Positions 21,531-31,888 of a stretch of 64,000 nt of DNA are shown one piece after another. Below the pieces are notes generated by a model that did no database searches, was not told the origin of the DNA, and saw nothing but the letters and a program-made list of their open reading frames with translations. A program made the position numbers and the translations under genes. The DNA comes from Pogona vitticeps (Eukaryota; Chordata; Lepidosauria; Squamata; Agamidae). The stretch spans positions 30,407,001 through 30,471,000 of the forward strand of contig NC_135786.1 in assembly GCF_051106095.1 (NCBI RefSeq), read 5' to 3'. How positions within the stretch are numbered: the first letter of the stretch is position 1; the number at the start of each line of letters is the position of its first letter.

Positions 21531-22189
21531 TGATGAAGTTTAAGAACCATGCAGGACACCTTGAGCTCATTAGAAGGAAAGTTGGGCACAACAGTAATTA
21601 ATAAACCCCCACAATGCTAAAATGTTTTTGACTATGCCTCTATCTGCTTTTAATCATCCTTCAACCAACACTGGCTCCCCATACCATAGACCCTTCTTGT
21701 GGATCAATGGCCCTTAACAGGGAAATGTTTGTTTTACCTCAGTCTACACTTTTGAAACAATCATTAAGCTTTTTAATGTGTCAACTAGCAGTTTGTTAAT
21801 GCATAGCAAAACAGATGTGTGTGTGTGAGAGAGTGCATGCCTGCCCATGCATGCACACACATGTGAAAGTCAAATACACAGTACCCTGTAATAAAAAGAA
21901 GAATTAGGATTTTAAAATGCCTCTACTCAAGAGTGTTTTCAGGACTTTTTTTTTCTGCAGAGGAAGTTGACATTGCATCCATCTATGTACATTAAATTAC
22001 AGAAGATATTTATGATTTAGGAGAAGAAAACACTCCCTTGTACTCTCTGACACCCAGATCTTATGCTTCAAGGAGCCAGTGGTGATTTCCCTACTAGGCA
22101 ATCTCTAGCACCCTATTAGCTGATGGAAAGATGAAAAATTATTTGGGAAAAAAAATGAAATATGGGCTTCTTCCACAGGGACATTCATT
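21531..22189. other. No recognisable feature
   Basis: AT-rich. A short TG tract lies near 21810-21870. Confidence 0.5.
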
Positions 22190-22470
22190 CCATGTGGTCC
22201 TGTCTCCCCTTCCTTCAGATAATTATAAAATGGTGGTTCGGGCTGTTGTACCAGGTTTTTTAATGTCTGTTTTTGATGCATTAATTATCTCCCCAACAGG
22301 CATGAATGAGATCTGATATTTTTAAGATTGTTGAATGTAATTATGCTATTAGAGTCAAAGGATCTGACAGCACTTTCAGCTATTCCCTCGGCTACAGCAA
22401 TCCTATCAGACTTAATTATGTGCACAGAGAGACGGCTTTCTTGTGGCCCTTGAGGAAGGGTACCAGATGG
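22190..22470. promoter_or_regulatory. Candidate conserved non-coding element
   Basis: Repeat-free and rich in AATTA/TAATT homeodomain-type words (GATAATTATAAAATGG, GCATTAATTATCTCC, GTAATTATGCTATTAG, GACTTAATTATGTGC) separated by ordinary complexity sequence. No coding frame stands out. The call is based on texture only. Confidence 0.25.
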
Positions 22471-24519
22471 ACTGCCTAATGTCATAGTCACACATTCACC
22501 TTTGAGAAGGAATGGACACCCCACATATCGCCTTTGTAAGGAAAGTGATTTGTTGACCACAAGTGAATGACAAAATTATTCATATGTGAAGTTCTGAATT
22601 GTAGATTTTGAAGTTTCTTGATCTAAGAGTCAGAATTTCCTTTCTTCTCATAGCAGATGTAGTCTTCAGAAAAGTCAGAGAGAAAAGCTATTGTTCTACC
22701 ATGTTGGAGATGACCAGGTAGAACCCAGAATGACTGCCAAGTGGCCTTGGGCATCATAGGTTCAGTTCTTTATGGGTAAAATGAGCAAAAACACATCAGG
22801 AATAGTTAGTAATTCCATAAAGAACACTATAAGGCTTAAGACTAAGAGTAAGAATAAAAGTAAGAGTAAGAATAATGAATCCTTACCATGATGATTCACC
22901 AAATATTATTGGCATCTCTTATGCAAACTATGGGGAGTTGCACAGAAAAGAGGACACAGGGTGTCCTTGTTATCTTTTGCTAGAAGAGCCATTCTTATAT
23001 TCCTTTATGTCATCTCAACAGATACCTTTTGTTTTTTGTGCAAAATTCTTCCTTCTAACTTAGCTGTTTCTACTTGACAAAACACATTGATGCTAAATTT
23101 GAATGTCCTTTGAAATATCTTGCCTTCAATAAATCAGGGAGTTCTGTCTCTATAATTTGTACAAAATATATTTGTAAAACTAGTCTCCTTTCCCCTTGAA
23201 AAGCAAACTTAACAAAAACAAAAACCGAAAGATAGCAAGCAAGTGAACAAAAAAAGCAAAGAATGACTGGTTATTAGCAAAGATACAAGTAATTCATCCA
23301 ATGCTTGAAATGTTTCATTGTCCTTAAAATAAAGCAGTATATCCTAGTTTTAGGCAATCTGCCAAATTTTGTGAAAAAATAAATAAATCACCAATTTGCA
23401 TGAGATAGCATTCTCGCTGCTGTGAAAAATTTATGGAGAACAGTTGCAAGTACTTTACAGCCTTTGTTGGCTTGGAGAAGAATATATGAAACCCTGTGAA
23501 TGATGAATAGGATATGAAGGATCTGTTGTCATGTTGTTGCATCCGAGGGATGAAGAACAGCTCCTTGGTCTGCCTCATGGTTGCTTCAGAAGAGCACATC
23601 CTTGGTCTGCCCCATAGTCAAGGGACATCCTCCCAGGTTAGTGTGCATAGGAAGCAGCCTTAAGCATCAGAAAAAGAAACAATTTCAGCTTGGCAGTCAA
23701 ATACACCTCTTCTGGTACATGGGTCACAAGTATGCAATTTCAGCTTCTATGTTTCTGAGAATTCTATTACAATAAAGCAGAGAGGAAGATTATGAGAAGG
23801 TGCCAGCAGCATGCCTTGCTTTATGAAAAGGGGAAAAACCCACGTATATAGACAATTTATTTTTCATTGCTCTATGATGAATATGAATTCAATTACTTGA
23901 AGAAGAGAACTATGTGGCAGTCCATCAGAATTATTTTCAGCTATGAGTGAAAATAATGGCTTTTAACAAGGAGAGCTTATCATCCAGATTCAGACAAGCT
24001 TGAGACCGTGTTGCACCAAATGAACCTATGAAAAGAGATGATGCCAATCAAGGCAAAGGAATAACTTGCATTCCCCCAAAAAAGGAGTGTGAGAGGGAAA
24101 TGCTAATAGAACTCTATCCTCTTTAAATACATAATACCATCATTTCCTAATGCACAGCAGATAGCTGGTCAACACTAACTGTAAAAACGCTGGTTTGTCA
24201 TTGCTGTTGGCACTTAGCAATAAAAAGAAATATATACAGATACATGAAATATGGGGTAGTATAACCTATATCACATGTGTGTGTGTGTAGAAGAGGGTGC
24301 ATCATAGGGTGTGAGATGCACTTGTGATTTTCTTGTGCACCAACAAAAGCACAAGTGAATAAATGATATAAATTGAGACAAAATGATATTGCATAATTTG
24401 CATTGTATCTTCTGTGGTAGTTGTCATGTAAGAAAAGAGGAGGTATGCATAAAACCAAAGTGGTCTGGAGTCTACTGGAGATCATGCTCAGGTCATTGAG
24501 ACTACTCTGTAACAGTTCT
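22471..24519. other. Unassigned, small direct repeats
   Basis: A small run of AAGAGTAAGAATA-type direct repeats lies at 22838-22876 and six TG units near 24276. Otherwise AT-rich and featureless. Confidence 0.5.
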
Positions 24520-24720
24520 TCTGCCTAAATTTTCATAGACACACAGTTGGAAAGGGCCATATGGCCTCTTTAGGCCAATACTTGTCACATGCAGATAATC
24601 CAGAGCCAGAGTTTTCCATGAGACTGCTGTCCAGATTGTGCTTGAAGCTCTCCAGTAGCAGATAGCCCACCTGGCAGGACTAAGAGATTGACATCTGAAC
24701 ATTTCCCCAAGAGTCCTGCA
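24520..24720 (-). mobile_element. CR1 LINE 3' fragment
   Basis: On the plus strand TCATAGACACACAGTTGGAAA followed after AGGGCC-ATATGG by a CTGTCCAGATTGTGCTTGAA-type block matches the reversed 3' end of CR1 (first block given here as TCATAGACAC and AGTTGGAAAG). Diverged, about 200 bases, no coding frame. Confidence 0.65.
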
Positions 24721-25754
24721 AAACTTTATAGACTTCTAGGTGGAAATCAGAAGCCTGCACTAATCACAGCTGGCATTTATTCCATTTACAGTTCAATCAG
24801 ACAACCATTTCCAATCATATCAAAATTAATCTGGGTATCAAGTTTTTTCATTGTTGCAGTGATTCCAGGCAACATTAGCTCATATAGTTCTACAAGCTTT
24901 ATTCATCTATGTTGTTTCTATGTTCCATATGCACAAAAATACTTCCAGTTTGCTGGAAACATCCCAATCTTGCAGCTATAGAAAATCAGAAGCACAACTG
25001 CTTAAAAAAATAAATAAAAACTAAACTTGAGTTGCAGGCAAATACTTGTCAGAATTCAATCCAAAATACAGGTGCATAAAAATACAATAAAATTCCAAAA
25101 GTAATGTTGTAATTACATTCTAAAAATGCAGGATCAGAAAGCAGAGAATGCAACTCTAAAAATATCAACATTCTTGAAACAAAGAATATATTAAATATAA
25201 TGATTTTCTTAGCCTTTATACATATTATAAGAACACAGAAAATTACTCTAAATGCTCACCCAGCCAAACTAGTTTGAATCTATGGAGGAAAATCTATGTT
25301 TTTGGAAACTGATATCACTGTTTCTGCTGCTTCTGCATGATGCCTGAGGATGCCTGGTATCAATGTTGTGGCATGGCGATGAATTCTGTTGCATGCATGT
25401 GTCTTTTGCCTTCCAATATTTATACTTCTCTCAGCTGTTCACATTTCCCTTCAACTGTAAACAGATCGTTTTTGCCAGTGCAGTAAGTTACAAGGACCAG
25501 ATGCACAGTAAAAAAAAAACATAGTGGAAATATTAATTGCTTTTACAAGTACTGTAAAATAGAATTCCGGTAAATTAGAAGCAAGCTGCCACCAATGGAT
25601 TATACTAGGTGTAAATAACTAAAGGAGTAAAATAGAGGTAGAATAAGTTACTAAACTGGCAAGTGCTAACTTATTGTGACATCTTATATAACATAAACCA
25701 ATTATTTCAATACCCTTTTAATACAACTGTCCATTTGTAAATATGTTCATTCTT
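24721..25754. other. No recognisable feature
   Basis: Very AT-rich, without recognisable repeats or frames with similarity. Confidence 0.5.
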
Positions 25755-25922
25755 GGTGTGGTGTAAAGGATAGAGTGATGGACTATGATCCAGAGAGCCT
25801 GGATTCCCTTCTCAATTATGAAGACTCACATTAGGTGTGATACTGGTAAAACACATTTGCCTTGAAACCCCTATTAGGGTCACTATAAGTTGGTTCCAAC
25901 TTGACAGCACATAACAAGAAGC
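25755..25922 (+). mobile_element. tRNA-derived SINE
   Basis: The start GGTGTGGTGTAAAGGATAGA is an A-box-like head, AGCCTGGATTCCC a weak B box, and the end GGTCACTATAAGTTGGTTCC followed by AACTTGACAGCACATAAC is the well-known squamate SINE tail. Related to the minus-strand copy at 43735-44025. Confidence 0.75.
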
Positions 25923-26114
25923 ATGTTCAACTGCAGGCATGAAAGAAATTCCTTTGCAAGGCATTTGCGTCCATACTTGCTTGGAGCTGGTTGATTGTTT
26001 TCCAGTGACTTTTCCAGTGACTTTTAGTCACTTTATTTTTAAAGGACAGTGTACATTTTCAGGATTGCTTTTTCTACACCACCCTTAATTAGTTTAGCAT
26101 GATATACATTCAGA

Positions 26115-26410
26115 CTTTCACATCTTGACACACCAGGCCTTTACATTCCATTGCCCAGCTCCTCTTACTGTCAAGAGATTTCTCCTAATGCACAACTGAA
26201 ATGTATGTTTTTGAAACTTTAGCCCATGAAATATCATCTTGCTTTTGGGACAGCATGGAATAAATATTTGCCTTTAGGTATTTTAAGAGCTATATCATGC
26301 AATCCATCTGTTTTCTTTCCCTCCACCCTTCATCCCTCTGTTCAGACTAAACGTAACCTAGTTCTTTCAACCTTTCTTCACAGGCTTGCTTTCCACCAGG
26401 ACTGGTCCTG
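26115..26410 (-). mobile_element. Old CR1-like LINE fragment
   Basis: Plus-strand blocks in the order AGATTTCTCCTAATGCACAA, then TTAGGTATTTTAAGAGCTAT, then CAGACTAAACGTAACC-AGTTCTTTCAACC follow the order in reversed CR1 3' sequence (compare 200-480). Strongly diverged, so older than the other CR1 copies. Confidence 0.5.
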
Positions 26411-27524
26411 CTACTGGACAAAGTAAGCTGACTGCCTCAGGTGGCAGATATTAGGTCAACAGTGTCAGCCTAACAGCTTTTCCTCATAAGCTCTTTAGGT
26501 GTTTGCTCAGTTGGAAAACAAAACTGTGTATGCCATACAACCATATCTGCCCCCCTTAAACTATTATTTTGCTTCAAATGTTGTGGAGACTACAATCCTA
26601 ATGCCTAAATATAACTGTGTAGCAGGACTTGAGAAGGACTTACCATATCTGATATGATGCTGGGGATGGAATTATGATAGTATTATCCATTTTTCCCTAC
26701 CACTGCAACCTAGATACAAGGATAACAACATACCATATGCATCTCAGGATTACCAGATCTCAGAAGTCTCATGGAATTGCGACACATCCTCAAGTCTCTG
26801 GATGAAGGGACCAACCTTCGACTGCAACTGAGAAGTTTAATCTCTCTGTGTGAGAAAGGTGGCTTTAAAGCCACTGCATTCATCTCTACCTGTTTCCAGT
26901 TTTCACCAGGACTCACTGCCTCAGCACTAGGTTGTTTATAGGGGTGTTGTGTATGTGCAACATTAATGCATGAAAAATCCAGGAGCAAAGGGAGTGGAGA
27001 AGGTGGAAAGCCTGGAAAGCCTGCATTTAGGTCTATTATGTCCATTGTAGCATGTAGTATTACTACCTGGAACTAACAAAGACATAAGTTATGGAAGGAA
27101 ACTCTGCCATGGTGGGCCTTCCACATATCCAGAAACAAAATAAGGTCAGTGAAAAGTCCCTACACATTATGTGTGTGGTAAATAAGGCAGTGTGAGACAC
27201 AAGCCCTAGAATGAATGACAGGATCCACTAAAGCTGCTGGGTTCATGTTGCCACCTTCGCAGCTGCCAAAGGTTTCATCTATTACCTCACTAACATGGTT
27301 GTACCTTGATTCTTTACCTGGATTCCCTATATTTCCACAATCAGCTGATTCAGCAGACATTGCACCTTTCCTTTCAGTACTGGTTATCATTGTTTCACTG
27401 ACACAACGAGGGTGCATTCCCTGTTCCCAAGTTTTGGCTCCCAAATCTCCATGAACTGGGTGCTGATCCAACACCCCTATATATAAGGTTCTTGGTTCAA
27501 ATCCCCAGTTCATTGTGATACTCA
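26411..27524. other. No recognisable feature
   Basis: Mixed composition. A 138-codon minus frame (27576-27160) overlaps the MITE at 27533 and matches nothing I know. Confidence 0.5.
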
Positions 27525-27532
27525 CTCTAAAC

Positions 27533-27668
27533 CAGTGGTTCTTAACCTTTGTTACTCGGATGCTTTTGAACTGCAACTCCCAGAAACCCCAGTCAGGACA
27601 GCTGGTGGTGAAGGCTTCTGGGAGTTGCAGTCCAAAACCCCTGAGTAACCCAAGGTTAAGAACCAGTG
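27533..27668 (-). mobile_element. 136-bp hAT-type MITE, second copy
   Basis: Same length and about 95% identical (by eye) to 12899-13034, in opposite orientation. Perfect 8-bp target duplication CTCTAAAC at 27525-27532 and 27669-27676. The two copies share the same single mismatch between their terminal repeats, so that mismatch belongs to the family. Confidence 0.9.
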
Positions 27669-27676
27669 CTCTAAAC

Positions 27677-28272
27677 TACTGATTGAGAATGAGTGACTTT
27701 AAAGAAAATCTATGAACAGCTATCATGGGAAGAATTCTGAGAGTATATGTGCATTCTGACAAATAATATCATTGATACTGATCCTTCTGTGTACTTACGT
27801 TAGGAGGAAACATAGCTGCTTTTGCCTTAATACCTTTATCTTCCAAATAGGTGTTGAGATACAGTTCAACACTGATGAAAAAGGTTCTCAGACGTGTCCT
27901 GGGAAGAGTAAGTAAATTAACCCAGTCATGGAAAAGACCATACTTGTCAAGAGCATTTTATGGAAAGGCAATAAAAAAGATTTCTGGTTCCTCTCCCTGA
28001 CTTATTCCGCCTTATGGAGTAACATTAAAACCTGCTTTGAAAAAAACAACTACAACTTCACTGCAATTTCCATTAAGAGTAATAAGGACATACACACAGA
28101 AAGCCCTTTCTTGGGTAGATTAGTGCTTATGGCATGAAAATAATATATTGCAGAACCTTCATAATTATATATTGGAAAACAAATGTCTCCTCATTTACCT
28201 GCTTTTTGGAGGTCAATAATTCATAGCTTCACCATAAACTGGAAGTGGCTTAACACCACGTAAAGACCGCAA
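27677..28272. other. No recognisable feature
   Basis: AT-rich. Frames at 27928-28137 have no recognised similarity. Confidence 0.5.
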
Positions 28273-28366
28273 CAGTTTACATGCCTTTGCGAAGGCTTTC
28301 ATGGCTGGGATCTAATGGTTGTTGTGGGTTTTTCGGGCTCTTTGGCCGTGTTCTGAAGATTGTTCT

Positions 28367-28409
28367 TCCTAACGTTTCACCAGTCTCTGTGGCCAGCATC
28401 TTCAGAGGA
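28367..28409 (-). ncRNA. Hammerhead-like core, group A copy 2
   Basis: On the minus strand: TCCT, CTGAAGA, T, GCTGG, 9-base loop, CTGGT, GAAACGT, T, AGGA. Stem II is kept mainly by wobble pairs. The helix III tetramer is ACGT, which is self-complementary. Confidence 0.5.
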
Positions 28410-28476
28410 CAGGAGTAGCACAGCTATAAATACTCAACTTCCAACTAACTGACCAGAGCACAGCGTGCTACTCCTG

Positions 28477-28519
28477 TCCTCTGAAGATGCAGGCTGCAGA
28501 GACTGGTGAAACGTTAGGA
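28477..28519 (+). ncRNA. Hammerhead-like core, group A copy 3
   Basis: TCCT, CTGAAGA, T, GCAGG, loop, CTGGT, GAAACGT, T, AGGA. Helix I and the ACGT tetramer are intact. Stem II has one mismatch (A opposite G). Confidence 0.45.
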
Positions 28520-28784
28520 AGAACAACCTTCAGAACATGGCCAAAGAACCCAAAGAACCCACAACAACCAGTTTACATGCCCTTGAGTCATTGTTGATTA
28601 TTAATTTATCTGATAATTACACCATAATTTCTTTGCCTTGAGTTCTATTAAGCCAAACGGCTGGTCCCATACTATAGTGATTGAATTAATTAATACATGT
28701 ATATAACTCCCAATTAATGAATTCACACTACTCTGATAGTTTACAAAGAATCAAAACCCCACCCATTTGCTTTGTTTCCACATT

Positions 28785-29215
28785 GTCTTGGGCATGTCGT
28801 GACAATGGCTGATGGTCAGATTCCAAAATATCTCCTGTATTGAGAATTAGTGCAGGGAAAGCTCCCCAGAGGGAGACCACAGCTGTAATACAAGGACATC
28901 TGCAAGTGGGATCTGAAGGCCTTGGAAATGGACCTCAACAGATGGGAAACCCTGACATCTGAGCATTCAGCCTGGAGGCAGGCGGTGCATCATGGGCTCT
29001 CCCATTTTGAAGAGACCCTTGTCTAGCAGGCCGAGGCAAAGAGGTAGTCCTGAAACCAGTAAAATCAGGGAGCTGGACAGGGAACAGATTACATTTGTCT
29101 TCAGTGTGGAAGGGATTGTCACTCATGAATTGGCCTTCTCAGCCACACTAGACACTGTTCCAAGTTCTCCATACAGAGTTACCATACTCTCTCGTGACTG
29201 AAGGATTCCTAGTCT
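28785..29215 (+). mobile_element. LYGEL-type LINE, carboxyl end and 3' tail
   Basis: Carries, with frameshifts, the same protein end as 54570-55012: TMADGQIPKYLLY, KRDLKALGMDLNRWE-like and a cysteine-rich end, then the 3' tail CTGAAGGATTCCTA. This is the region after the reverse transcriptase of a non-LTR LINE. I cannot assign its clade from memory, so I name it by its LYGEL motif. Confidence 0.7.
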
Positions 29216-29244
29216 GGGGCTATTATTAAGAAAGCCTGACTCCT

Positions 29245-29400
29245 CGTAATCTGAGGAAGTGAACTTGTCCATGAAAGTTCACATTAAAAAATAGCAGTTA
29301 TTAAGTTGCCACAACCTTTTTGTCTGCTTAATTTTTTATTTTACTTTTGGTTTTGTCTGACATGCTAGCACCAACTAACACGGCTACCTGTTCTAAAACT
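29245..29400 (+). mobile_element. Penelope-like end, group C
   Basis: Starts with a hammerhead-like core and continues with AAAAAATAGCAGTTATTAAG, TTGCCACAACC, TTTTTGTCTG and ends near ACTAACACGGCTACCTG. This dispersed amniote repeat is seen again on the minus strand at 46795-46905 and 63540-63625. No coding part. Confidence 0.55.
29247..29285 (+). ncRNA. Hammerhead-like core, group C copy 1
   Basis: CTGAGGA, A, GTGAAC, TT, GTCCAT, GAAA, then GTTCACAT. Stem II keeps five of six pairs, two of them weak. Decayed relative to the 46857-46898 copy. Confidence 0.4.
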
Positions 29401-31225
29401 ACGACTCCTCATTGTTTTATGAGGGATTTTTATCCAGTTATACATTTTTATTTGGGAATTCAAGTTTATTTTTATCTTTTCTTCTACAGATAACAAGGAG
29501 ATGCAGGAAGAGGGTAACAATATATCATTAAAAAACTGAATGTGCTATATATCAGCTATACAGCTATGATCCTTTGACTTCTACTTCTATGTTATCTGGA
29601 GAGTTGTCTTGAATCTTAGCTACTAATGAAATAATTATTCTGCTCTCACCCTTTCTTTCCAGCACTTCAGTTCCTCTGGGCAACACCCCACCAGAAAATT
29701 TCTCCACAGATATTGTAGGAGGGAAGTGCAATATTTATGTTTTCTTTTTACTGAATGCCCTCCACATGTCAAACAAACAAACAAACACTTTGCATTTGGA
29801 GATACTCTTGAATTCGTAGATGCCAAAGATAAGCCCAGTCCTTCTAGGGAATAAAAGATGTATGGGGGATATTTTAGCTCATTACTTCTTCACAATGCAA
29901 AACACAACTAATTGGCAAACGTCCACACGTATATTCCCATCTTTCGATTTGCATCTGTATGATCATCAGGCTAGCCTAGGGCAGAGAACACTGTCCCATG
30001 TCCTTCTGAGTCCTTCAAAAACCTTTGTGTATAGGTTTACCACATGCACATATAGTGAATAAGCTCCAGCTCAGAAATGGAAAAGTCATTGTGCTGTTTT
30101 TCAGGCTCATAATGGGAGTGAGCAATGGATAGAACTAGAAGTCAAAAAGCATCTCTCTGTTCCTCACTTGTTTCAGCTGTTCTTTTGTGTCTTCGGTTAA
30201 ACCAAGTCATGAAAGACTCTGAGTGGGACACAGACACTCTCACTTGGGCAGGGGAGGAATAGATTGCAACCAGCTAGTTACAAATCACAGATGGCAGCTG
30301 TTCAGTTCGCTCCCCTTTGGCTATCAGCAGTGGCAGATTCAGAGCTGTTACACAGTATTAATGTGCTGCACGCAAGTACTTAGCTGTGGGAAATTCCAAC
30401 TGTCTATTCTCATTTGCTCTCCGATTGCCATCTCAATTCCTTTTCAAGGCTGCCTTTTGGCTCTCTCCCCTTGAAGTCCGGCAACTGCAGGAACATCAGA
30501 ACGGAAGCATCCTGATGCTGCATCCTTGAACCTATTTACTGTAGAAGACTCTGATCAATTTTAGATGGTCCTCTCTGGATGGTGTGGCTTTAGCACTGAT
30601 GTTCCTGGACTTGTTCACAAATTGCATGTGTCATAAACAACAATGTGACTCTGTAGAAATATCTTTAGCATTTAAACAAGTCATACGTGTAGCAATAGCA
30701 ATTATTTAACAATACTACAATCAGCCGCAGTGATTAGTCTGTGGGTTAGGACTTTGTCAGATGAGACTCACACATTGCCATATTTACACCCACAGGAATC
30801 ATTTACACATGTAGGCAGTATCACATATGACTATAATAGTTTTTGGATGTCAGCCAGCAAAGCCTTGCAAACTCTGAAGCTTCACACTATACTTCAGAAA
30901 GAGCTGACAGTCAGACATTACATTGCTCATGTGAAGAAATATATTGCTGCAATGAAAGTGAAAAGTGAGTGCAAGAGCAGCATGGACATATTGACACATA
31001 GGTATCAACTAGTTATTCCAGACTCCTTTAATCATATCTTCATTTACACATTTATTTTGGTAATTTGTTTCTAGCTAAAAGACTGGAAAAGGTATGTTTA
31101 TGGGTAAGTTAAGGAATAGTTGGACTTCACCTTGTTGCACTAGCACTAGGATTTCATCTCCCTATTTCTAAATTCAGGGGAACTCTTCACCATCAAAAGA
31201 ACTTCAGGTGGCCACTGTCAAATAT
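29401..31225. other. No recognisable feature
   Basis: AT-rich, with several short frames (the longest is 114 codons at 30730-31074) lacking any recognised similarity or splice-like borders. Confidence 0.5.
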
Positions 31226-31685
31226 AATGCCTCCAAACGGTTTGGGACCTCGGTACTTGGCAGATCATCCTCTCCCACCCAGGTCTGCCCGAATCACTCG
31301 ACAAAGCCAGCAGGGATGGCCTAACGCCGAGAAAAGCCCGGAAAGAAAGAACAAGAAACCGGGCCTTCTCGGCAGTGGCCCCTCAGCTATGGACTAGCCT
31401 CCCTACGGAAATCCGTCTGGCTCCCTCGCTGGGTGTTTTCAAAAGCCATTTAAAAACCTGGCTCTTTAGGCAGGCCTTCCCTCCAGTCAATTAACCCATT
31501 TTCTGTTTCTTTGATCACTCCATCTTAGCAATCTGTATAGAAATACGTTTTGTAGGATTTTATCATGTACGTTATGTTATATGTTATACAGTTGTGTTTT
31601 TATCACTCATGTAAGCCGCTCCGAATAGACTTTGTCTAGGGTGGCGGGGTAAAAGTCCAATAAAAGTAAAGTAAAAGTGAAACAG
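31226..31685 (+). mobile_element. L2-like LINE, intact protein end and 3' tail
   Basis: An open frame at 31351-31494 encodes the carboxyl end of an L2/CR1-group polymerase: FSAVAPQLWTSLPTEIR, then LGVFKSHLKTWLF and a stop at 31492-31494. The APxLWNSLP...FKxxLKTxLF block is characteristic of L2-type elements. The 3' UTR ends with TGTAAGCCGCTCCGAATAG and AAAAGTAAAGTAAAAG. The copy is 5'-truncated and comparatively young, since this coding end is unbroken. Confidence 0.8.
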
Positions 31686-31737
31686 CTGAAGAAGAATCCA
31701 TCAAGAGGTCCAATTCTATCTCCTATAAGGCTCTTTA

Positions 31738-31887
31738 TCACAGTTGTTGTTGTTTAGTCATTAAGTCAAGTCCGACTCTCATGGAGTTTGGTCAAATTCA
31801 TGTTGGTAACTTTGATGACACAGTCCAACCAGCTCTTTCTCTGTTGCCCCCTTCTCCTCTTGCCTTCACACTTTCCAAACATCGGCA
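31738..31887 (-). mobile_element. BovB LINE 3' tip
   Basis: Plus-strand words GTTTAGTCATTAAGTCAAGT, then GGAGTTTGGTCAAATTCATG and CTCTTGCCTTCACACTTTCC match the reversed BovB 3' end as in 54140-54375. About 35 bases (the ACCCCATGGACCAG block) are missing inside it. It ends sharply at the Ngaro-like fossil. Confidence 0.85.
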
Positions 31888-31888
31888 A

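Larger units (their letters stand above)
28273..28584. mobile_element. Head-to-head Penelope-like insertion with target duplication
   Basis: Two inverted arms (about 28289-28420 minus and 28460-28568 plus) each carry a hammerhead-like core and the outer block GGTTGTTGTGGGTTTTTCGG or its inverse. The whole unit is bracketed by a 16-base direct repeat, CAGTTTACATGCCTTT at 28273-28288 and CAGTTTACATGCCCTT at 28569-28584 (one mismatch), so it was inserted as one piece. The centre contains GCTATAAATACTC. No protein is encoded. It is either a snap-back truncated Penelope-like insertion or a non-autonomous derivative. Confidence 0.75.

Noticed and set aside
18731-21600. Terminal repeats enclosing the whole hAT and array island
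   Set aside because: A GGTGAACCTGTGGCC word at 18735 could be one end, but no matching inverted end or 8-bp duplication was found on the right.
27160-27576. 138-codon minus frame
   Set aside because: No recognised similarity, it overlaps a non-coding MITE, and frames of this length are expected a few times by chance in 64 kb.
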